DNA from: Enterobacteriaceae bacterium LSJC7
GTDB taxonomy: Bacteria > Pseudomonadota > Gammaproteobacteria > Enterobacterales > Enterobacteriaceae
NCBI GenBank assembly: GCA_000302695.1
Contig: AMFN01000002.1
Coordinates: 186,001-250,000 of the forward strand
Direction of reading: 5' to 3'
Length of the DNA stretch: 64,000 nt
The notes beneath the pieces were generated by a model that worked only from the letters and a program-made list of their open reading frames with translations, did not search any database and was not told the origin of the DNA. Both the position numbers and the translations under genes were made by a program. Shown one piece after another: positions 58,536 through 64,000 of this stretch; position 1 is the stretch's first letter, and each line of letters starts with the position of its first letter.

Positions 58536-59828
58536 ATGAAGCAGGCATTACGAGTTGCACTAAGTTTTCTGATGCTGTGGGCTGCTGTCCTGCATGCAGA
58601 AGTCCGTATCGAGATAACCCAGGGGGTGGACTCAGCGCGTCCCATCGGCGTTGCGCCATTTAAGTGGGGTGGGCAAGGGGCTGCACCGGAAGAAATCGGC
58701 GATATCGTCTCCTCTGATTTGCGCAATAGCGGCAAATTTAACCCGCTGGATAAATCTCGTCTGCCGCAGCAGCCGGGGTCGGCTCAGGAAGTTCAGCCTG
58801 CGGCCTGGTCTGCACTCGGTATTGATGCTGTGGTAGTAGGCCAGGTTACACCTAACGCAGACGGTAGCTATACCGTGGCTTACCAGCTGGTGGACACCGG
58901 TGGCGCACCGGGCACCGTACTGGCACAAAACTCCTATAAAGTGAACAAGCAGTGGTTGCGTTACGCAGGCCATACCGCCAGTGATGAAGTGTTTGAAAAA
59001 CTGACCGGTATTAAAGGCGCGTTCCGTACCCGTATCGCTTACGTGGTGCAAACCAACGGCGGTCAGTTCCCTTACGAGCTGCGCGTTTCTGACTACGACG
59101 GCTACAACCAGTTTGTGGTCCATCGTTCCACTCAGCCGCTGATGTCTCCGGCCTGGTCGCCGGACGGCAGCAAAGTGGCTTACGTGACCTTTGAAAGCGG
59201 CCGTTCGGCGCTGGTTATCCAGACGCTGTCTAACGGCGCCATACGCCAGGTTGCGTCATTCCCGCGCCACAATGGTGCGCCAGCTTTCTCGCCTGACGGT
59301 AGCAAACTCGCCTTTGCGCTGTCTAAAACCGGTAGCCTGCAAATTAACGTGATGGATATTGGCTCAGGCCAGATTCGCCAGGTGACCAACGGTCGCAGTA
59401 ACAACACTGAACCGACCTGGTTCCCGGACAGCCAGAACCTGGCCTTCACCTCTGACCAGGCCGGTCGTCCGCAGGTATACAAAATCAATGTGAACGGCGG
59501 TGCCGCACAGCGTCTGACCTGGGAAGGTGCCCAGAATCAGGATGCTGATGTCAGCTCCGACGGTAAGTTTATGGTGATGGTCAGCTCCAACAATGGTAAG
59601 CAGAACATCGCACGACAGGATCTGGTAACGGGGGGCGTACAGACTCTGTCGTCCACGTTCCTGGATGAAACGCCAAGTCTCGCACCGAATGGTACTATGG
59701 TTATCTACAGCTCTTCTCAGGGAATGGGATCGGTGCTGAATCTGGTTTCGACCGATGGGCGTTTTAAAGCGCGTCTTCCGGCAACTGATGGTCAGGTAAA
59801 ATTCCCGGCCTGGTCGCCGTATCTCTGA
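58536..59828 (+). CDS. tolB: Tol-Pal periplasmic beta-propeller TolB
   Basis: Periplasmic protein that binds Pal and TolA. The product is 430 residues, as in E. coli, from ATG 58536 ([14 protein letters not shown]) behind AAGGGAG. Cleaved signal peptide ends at LHA/EVRIEI, exposing the TolA box. Propeller blades contain repeated [16 protein letters not shown]-type motifs. The frame upstream belongs to the 230-base tolA-tolB gap, which in E. coli has an internal promoter. Confidence 0.97.
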   Translation: MKQALRVALSFLMLWAAVLHAEVRIEITQGVDSARPIGVAPFKWGGQGAAPEEIGDIVSSDLRNSGKFNPLDKSRLPQQPGSAQEVQPAAWSALGIDAVVVGQVTPNADGSYTVAYQLVDTGGAPGTVLAQNSYKVNKQWLRYAGHTASDEVFEKLTGIKGAFRTRIAYVVQTNGGQFPYELRVSDYDGYNQFVVHRSTQPLMSPAWSPDGSKVAYVTFESGRSALVIQTLSNGAIRQVASFPRHNGAPAFSPDGSKLAFALSKTGSLQINVMDIGSGQIRQVTNGRSNNTEPTWFPDSQNLAFTSDQAGRPQVYKINVNGGAAQRLTWEGAQNQDADVSSDGKFMVMVSSNNGKQNIARQDLVTGGVQTLSSTFLDETPSLAPNGTMVIYSSSQGMGSVLNLVSTDGRFKARLPATDGQVKFPAWSPYL

Positions 59829-59860
59829 TAACAATGAAATGATGAGTTAAGGATCTAAAC

Positions 59861-60385
59861 ATGCAACTGAACAAAGTGCTGAAAGGGCTGATGCTGGCTC
59901 TGCCTGTTATGGCTATCGCGGCCTGTAGTTCCAACAAGAGCGCCGATAGCGATCAGAACGGCGCTGGCGGTATGCTGGGTGCTGGCACAGGTATGGATGC
60001 TAACGGCAGCGGCAACATGTCTTCTGAAGAGCAGGCTCGTCTGCAGATGCAGCAGCTGCAGCAGAACAACATTGTATACTTTGGCTACGACAGCTTCGAT
60101 GTGAGCTCTGAGTTCGCTCAGATGCTCGACGCGCACGCGGCATTCCTGCGTAACAACCCGTCTTATAAAGTGACTGTTGAAGGTCACGCGGATGAGCGCG
60201 GTACGCCGGAATATAACATCGCCCTGGGCGAGCGCCGTGCAAACGCGGTGAAAATGTACCTGCAGGGTAAAGGCGTTTCTGCTGACCAGATCGCTATCGT
60301 ATCCTACGGTAAAGAGAAACCTGCAGTACTGGGTCATGACGAAGCGGCTTACGCTAAAAACCGTCGTGCCGTACTGGTTTACTAA
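59861..60385 (+). CDS. pal: Peptidoglycan-associated lipoprotein Pal
   Basis: Outer-membrane lipoprotein that holds the outer membrane to peptidoglycan. The product is 174 residues (E. coli 173). The lipobox is IAAC at residue 22, with no Asp at +2. A Gly/Ser-rich linker precedes the OmpA-like domain ([39 protein letters not shown]) that binds meso-diaminopimelate. Confidence 0.98.
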   Translation: MQLNKVLKGLMLALPVMAIAACSSNKSADSDQNGAGGMLGAGTGMDANGSGNMSSEEQARLQMQQLQQNNIVYFGYDSFDVSSEFAQMLDAHAAFLRNNPSYKVTVEGHADERGTPEYNIALGERRANAVKMYLQGKGVSADQIAIVSYGKEKPAVLGHDEAAYAKNRRAVLVY

Positions 60386-60394
60386 GAGAATGGC

Positions 60395-61189
60395 ATGATC
60401 GGTAACTTCAGACGCTACCTTTTGAGTCTGTCGTTACTGGTTGGCGCAGCGGCCCCGTTAGGGGCCGCTCATGCCCAGGCGTCAATCAGTAGTGTCGGCT
60501 CCGGCTCGGTCGAAGACCGCGTCACCCAACTTGAACGCATTTCCAACGCACACAGCCAGCTTTTAACCCAGCTCCAGCAGCAGCTCTCCGCTAACCAGTC
60601 CGATATTGATACACTGCGTGGTCAAATCCAGGAAAGTCAGTATCAGCTTGGGCAGATTCAGGAGCGTCAGCGGCAGATTTTGCTGCAAATTGACAACCTG
60701 AGTGGAGAAGGCGCTGGCACGCAGACGCAGAGCAGCGGGGCTCAGAGCAACAGCGCGCCTGCCGCGGGCGCGGCAACTGGCACTGTCGCGGCCTCAGGGC
60801 AGGCTGTACAGGGTGGAGATGCAAACTCAGATTACAATGCCGCTTTTGCACTGGTGCAGGATAAAGCGCGCCAGGATGATGCCATTAAGGCATTTCAGAG
60901 CTTTGTACAAAAGTATCCTGACTCCACCTATCAGCCAAACGCCAACTATTGGCTGGGGCAGCTGAGTTACAACAAAGGGGATAAGGACGGCGCAGCGCAT
61001 TACTTTGCCACCGTAGTGAAGAGCTGGCCGAAATCGCCTAAGGCGCCAGATGCCATGTATAAAGTGGGCGTCATCATGCAGGATAAGGGCGACAGCGCGA
61101 AAGCGAAGGCCGTGTATCAGCAGGTGGTGACCAAATATCCTGGTACTGAAGCGGCGAAGCAGGCGCAGAAAAAAATTGATGCGAAGTGA
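60395..61189 (+). CDS. cpoB: Cell division coordinator CpoB
   Basis: Periplasmic TPR protein that links PBP1b activity to outer-membrane constriction through TolA. The product is 264 residues (E. coli YbgF/CpoB 263). The signal peptide ends near AHAQAS. An N-terminal coiled coil (VEDRVTQLERISNAHSQLL, about 35-100) trimerises. An Ala/Ser/Gly-rich linker follows, then three TPR units (DYNAAFALVQDK, ANYWLGQLSYNKGD, DAMYKVGVIMQDKGDSAKA). Last gene of the tol-pal cluster. Confidence 0.96.
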   Translation: MIGNFRRYLLSLSLLVGAAAPLGAAHAQASISSVGSGSVEDRVTQLERISNAHSQLLTQLQQQLSANQSDIDTLRGQIQESQYQLGQIQERQRQILLQIDNLSGEGAGTQTQSSGAQSNSAPAAGAATGTVAASGQAVQGGDANSDYNAAFALVQDKARQDDAIKAFQSFVQKYPDSTYQPNANYWLGQLSYNKGDKDGAAHYFATVVKSWPKSPKAPDAMYKVGVIMQDKGDSAKAKAVYQQVVTKYPGTEAAKQAQKKIDAK

Positions 61190-61351
61190 TAGCATGCGGC
61201 AGGTCTGATACGCTGATTTTCTGGCCGTGCCGCATGAATCCTGAGCGGTTGAGCAGTCATTCGCAAAATTATTGTTGCGTCAGAATCTTAAACCAGTAAT
61301 ATATGCCGCCGTTGCCGGGGCTAAGGCGTTCAGTCTGAACCGGTAAAAAGT

Positions 61352-61427
61352 GGGTCGTTAGCTCAGTTGGTAGAGCAGTTGACTTTTAATCAATTGGTCG
61401 CAGGTTCGAATCCTGCACGACCCACCA
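61352..61427 (+). tRNA. tRNA-Lys (TTT anticodon)
   Basis: A 76-base tRNA GGGTCGTTAGCTCAG..., anticodon loop CTTTTAA, encoded CCA. First of two identical copies at the position of the E. coli lysT-valT-lysW-valZ-lysYZQ cluster. Confidence 0.97.
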
Positions 61428-61453
61428 CTTCGAAGATATGTATTACCCGCAAC

Positions 61454-61529
61454 GGGTCGTTAGCTCAGTTGGTAGAGCAGTTGACTTTTAATCAATTGGT
61501 CGCAGGTTCGAATCCTGCACGACCCACCA
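61454..61529 (+). tRNA. tRNA-Lys (TTT anticodon)
   Basis: A second 76-base tRNA-Lys, identical to the first as far as I can see, 26 bases downstream. It is followed at once by an intrinsic terminator. Confidence 0.97.
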
Positions 61530-61796
61530 TGTAAAAAGGCGCCCTAAAGGCGCCTTTTTGCTATCCACTGAAGCCTGAGATTCGAACCTGCCGCAGGTCC
61601 GAGCCGAACGCCAGTGAGGCAACGTAGCCGCTTCGCGGCGACGCCCGAAGGGCGAGGCGAAGCCGAGTCATCCTGCACGACCCACCATGTAAAAAGGAGA
61701 CCTGAGGGCGCCTTTTTGCTATCCACTGAAGCCTGAGATTCGAACCTGCATGACCCACCATGTAAAAAGAAGACCTGAGGGCGCCTTTTTGCTACC
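61521..61796 (+). repeat. Tandem remnants of tRNA-Lys 3' end plus terminator
   Basis: Three direct repeats of a unit beginning GACCCACCATGTAAAAAG: 61521-61590, 61679-61748, and a shorter one at 61752-61796. The first is the end of the intact tRNA. The second and third keep the acceptor end GACCCACCA and degenerate terminators but have lost the rest of the tRNA; only TTCGAACCTG pieces of the T-arm remain. A GC-rich block with small hairpins (61591-61670) separates the first two. This looks like a contracted and decayed tRNA array. Confidence 0.8.
61533..61560 (+). terminator. Terminator of the tRNA-Lys pair
   Basis: AAAAAGGCGCC-CTAAA-GGCGCCTTTTT perfect stem, starting four bases after the second tRNA. 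Confidence 0.93.
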
Positions 61797-61919
61797 TGCT
61801 GTAGTTAACGATTCACATCTGTCCCAGATCTTTTCGAACACAGCGGCGCAGCTCATCGGCCTTGCACCGCGATTAAAACCCGAAATATTCCACGACAACG
61901 CCGTAGCAATCGGCTATCT
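61797..61919. other. Spacer between tRNA remnants and nadA control region
   Basis: No gene or clear signal is visible in these 120 bases; they lead into the nadA operator. Confidence 0.5.
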
Positions 61920-61937
61920 TGTTTAGCATATAAAACA
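61920..61937. promoter_or_regulatory. NadR operator upstream of nadA
   Basis: TGTTTA-GCATAT-AAAACA matches the NadR consensus TGTTTA-N6-TAAACA at 11 of 12 bases. It is 73 bases before the nadA start, so NAD levels should repress the nadA-pnuC unit. Confidence 0.8.
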
Positions 61938-62009
61938 AAACTGCGACTTAAAGCAGAAATATTCCCGTTTATCGGGGGATTTCGTTAAGCAAGAGAAACG
62001 AGAACAGCA

Positions 62010-63071
62010 ATGAGCGAGATATTCGATCCGCAGGCGGCTATTTATCCGTTCCCGCCGAAACCCACACCGTTGAGCGCTGAGGCAAAGCAGGCGTACCGCG
62101 AGAAGATAAAACAACTGCTGAAAGCGCGCAATGCGGTCATGGTGGCCCATTACTATACCGACCCGGAGATTCAGGCGCTGGCAGAAGAAACCGGTGGCTG
62201 TGTGGCCGACTCGCTGGAGATGGCACGTTTTGGTGCCAACCACCCGGCGACCACGCTGCTGGTGGCAGGCGTTCGTTTTATGGGCGAAACGGCCAAAATC
62301 CTCAGCCCGGAAAAGACCATTCTGATGCCGACGCTTAATGCTGAGTGTTCGCTGGATCTCGGTTGCCCGGCACAGCAGTTCAGCGCCTTTTGCGACGCAC
62401 ACCCGGATCGCACCGTGGTGGTGTACGCTAACACCTCGGCGGCGGTAAAAGCGCGTGCGGACTGGGTGGTCACCTCCAGCATTGCTGTGGAACTTATTGA
62501 CCATCTTGATGCCCAGGGAGAGAAAATCCTCTGGGGACCGGACAGGCATCTGGGGCGCTACGTGCAAAAGCAAACCGGCGCGGATGTACTGTGCTGGCAG
62601 GGCGCCTGTATTGTGCACGACGAATTTAAAACCCAGGCGCTGGCGCGTATGAAAACGTTGTACCCGGAAGCAGCGGTGCTGGTGCATCCGGAATCGCCGC
62701 AGTCGGTGGTGGAGATGGCCGATGCCGTCGGTTCAACCAGCCAGCTTATTGCCGCTGCACAGCGTCTGCCTCATAAGCAGATGATTGTCGCCACCGATCG
62801 CGGCATCTTTTACAAAATGCAGCAGGCTTGCCCGGATAAAATATTGCTTGAAGCACCGACCGCCGGAGAAGGCGCAACCTGTCGCAGCTGCGCGCATTGC
62901 CCGTGGATGGCGATGAATGGCCTGCAGGCCATTGCGCAGGGTCTGGAGCAGGGCGGTGCCGGGCATGAGGTCCATGTCCCCTCAGCGTTGCGTACACAGG
63001 CGCTGGTGCCGCTCAACCGTATGCTGGATTTTGCTGCTACACTTCGCCTGCCAATAAAAGGAAACGCGTAA
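62010..63071 (+). CDS. nadA: Quinolinate synthase NadA
   Basis: 4Fe-4S enzyme that condenses iminoaspartate with dihydroxyacetone phosphate to quinolinate in de novo NAD synthesis. The product is 353 residues (E. coli 347). [15 protein letters not shown] is the N-terminal signature. Cluster cysteines lie in [26 protein letters not shown] and the C-terminal [13 protein letters not shown]. It is followed by pnuC after 21 bases. Confidence 0.97.
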   Translation: MSEIFDPQAAIYPFPPKPTPLSAEAKQAYREKIKQLLKARNAVMVAHYYTDPEIQALAEETGGCVADSLEMARFGANHPATTLLVAGVRFMGETAKILSPEKTILMPTLNAECSLDLGCPAQQFSAFCDAHPDRTVVVYANTSAAVKARADWVVTSSIAVELIDHLDAQGEKILWGPDRHLGRYVQKQTGADVLCWQGACIVHDEFKTQALARMKTLYPEAAVLVHPESPQSVVEMADAVGSTSQLIAAAQRLPHKQMIVATDRGIFYKMQQACPDKILLEAPTAGEGATCRSCAHCPWMAMNGLQAIAQGLEQGGAGHEVHVPSALRTQALVPLNRMLDFAATLRLPIKGNA

Positions 63072-63092
63072 ACCGCACGCTCTGGAGAGAAT

Positions 63093-63812
63093 ATGGATTT
63101 TTTCAGTACCCAAAACATCCTGGTGCACATTCCACTGGGGGCTGGTGGCTATGATTTGTCATGGATAGAAGCCGTTGGAACCGTGGCCGGGTTGCTGTGC
63201 ATCTGGCTTGCCAGCCTCGAAAAAATAGTGAACTACGCGTTTGGCCTGGTGAACGTCACGCTGTTTGCCATTATCTTCTTTCAGATCCAGCTTTATGCCA
63301 GCTTGCTATTGCAGCTTTTTTTCTTTATCGCCAACCTTTACGGCTGGTATGCCTGGTCGCGCCAGAGCAGTAGCCAACAGGCGTTGCTGCATATTCGTTG
63401 GCTACCGCGCGCGAAGGCACTGGGCTGGCTCGCGGCCTGCATCGTGGCGATTGCGCTTATGAGCGTGTGGATTGACCCGGTATTTGCCTTACTGACGCGC
63501 ATGGCTGTAAATATCATGCAGGCGTTGGGGATGAATGTGGCAATGCCAGACCTCCAGCCGGATGCGTTCCCGTTCTGGGATGCCAGCATGATGGTACTGT
63601 CCATCGTGGCGATGGTTCTTATGACGCGCAAATATGTGGAAAACTGGCTGCTGTGGACGGTGGTCAATGTCATTAGCGTGGTGATTTTTGCGCTACAGGG
63701 CGTATGGGCAATGGCACTCGAATACCTGATTCTGACGTTTATCGCCGTTAACGGTAGCCGGATGTGGATGAAAAGCGCGCACGAACGTGGTTCGCGCGCG
63801 CTGGCGCCTTAG
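63093..63812 (+). CDS. pnuC: Nicotinamide riboside transporter PnuC
   Basis: Seven-helix inner-membrane facilitator for nicotinamide riboside, driven by intracellular phosphorylation by NadR. The product is 239 residues, as in E. coli. WIEAVGTVAGLLCIWLASLEK and NLYGWYAWSRQ are conserved. It starts behind GGAGAG. It shares the NadR operator with nadA, so import and synthesis are controlled together. Its stop overlaps the end of zitB on the other strand. Confidence 0.96.
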   Translation: MDFFSTQNILVHIPLGAGGYDLSWIEAVGTVAGLLCIWLASLEKIVNYAFGLVNVTLFAIIFFQIQLYASLLLQLFFFIANLYGWYAWSRQSSSQQALLHIRWLPRAKALGWLAACIVAIALMSVWIDPVFALLTRMAVNIMQALGMNVAMPDLQPDAFPFWDASMMVLSIVAMVLMTRKYVENWLLWTVVNVISVVIFALQGVWAMALEYLILTFIAVNGSRMWMKSAHERGSRALAP

Positions 63813-64000
63813 TGGTGATGACTTGCGTGATGGTCGCCGCCCGTCAGGTTTAAATCACATTCGTGATCTTCACTGCTCTGATATTCCATCTGCACGGTAG
63901 CGTGATCTATCTGGAATTCGTGAGCCAGGAAGTGGTGAATGCGTTCGAGTAAGGCATCATGATCCTCGGGCGGGTCAACCTGGACATGCATAGTCATGAC
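63809..64000 (-). CDS. zitB: Zinc/cadmium efflux protein ZitB (C-terminal end only)
   Basis: The last 63 codons of a cation-diffusion-facilitator protein, open to the window edge. MTMHVQVDPPEDHDALLERIHHFLAHEF is typical (in part) of the C-terminal ferredoxin-like dimer domain, and the tail GGDHHASHHH is a His-rich metal-binding end. Position next to pnuC, convergent, fits E. coli zitB. The apparent Met start at 63997 is internal to the gene. Confidence 0.88.
   Translation of the reverse strand, partial: VMTMHVQVDPPEDHDALLERIHHFLAHEFQIDHATVQMEYQSSEDHECDLNLTGGDHHASHHH

Noticed and set aside
61544-61761. Minus-strand open frames after tRNA-Lys
   Set aside because: They arise from the repeated tRNA remnants and terminators.

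Overview
The window is a 64 kb piece of an enterobacterial (Enterobacteriaceae) chromosome. Almost every protein can be aligned from memory with an Escherichia coli K-12 counterpart, and gene order follows the E. coli 15-17 min region from miaB to zitB. It is not E. coli itself. It carries a GH20 chitobiase behind chiPQ, a NagE with an unusual IIC domain, a full-length YbgA, no pxpA, no fimbrial or abrB block between nei and gltA, and a reduced lysine tRNA array. I cannot fix the genus. Enterobacter/Cronobacter-like relatives are plausible.

Layout. 1-3.7 kb: the 5' part of miaB (cut by the window edge), ubiF, and a seven-gene Met/Leu/Gln tRNA operon. 3.7-19 kb: asnB; the nagBACD amino-sugar operon facing nagE across a shared control region with two NagC operators and a CRP site; glnS; then the chitin block chiP-chiQ-chb. 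Chitoporin, the chitobiase Chb, NagE, NagA and NagB together form a complete route from chitooligosaccharides to fructose-6-phosphate. 19-24.5 kb: a 92-residue gene I do not recognise, fur, fldA, ybfE, ybfF, seqA, pgm. 24.6-32.9 kb: the potassium system kdpFABC-kdpDE and ybfA. 33-38.5 kb: ybgA, phr, ybgI, pxpB, pxpC and nei; pxpA is missing from its usual place.

38.5-39.9 kb is the only accessory-looking stretch: AT-rich, with one clear small gene for a cysteine-containing peptide with a Gly-Gly leader motif, a strong inverted repeat, short candidate ORFs, and an unassigned terminator pointing at gltA. 39.9-51.7 kb: gltA divergent from sdhCDAB-sucABCD, with a ~190 bp palindromic element between sdhB and sucA and a likely SdhX small RNA after sucD. 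51.7-61.2 kb: cydABX-ybgE, with a newly noticed upstream ORF overlapping the cydA start, then ybgC-tolQRAB-pal-cpoB. 61.3-64 kb: two tRNA-Lys genes followed by decayed tRNA/terminator repeats, nadA-pnuC behind a NadR box, and the 3' end of zitB.

Most of the window is core metabolism and envelope genes in conserved order. The strongest leads for new biology are the Gly-Gly peptide locus (38.6-39.2 kb), the cydA leader ORF, the chimeric-looking nagE, the missing pxpA, and the anticodon switch in the glnW tRNA. All comparisons with E. coli are from memory, not from a search.
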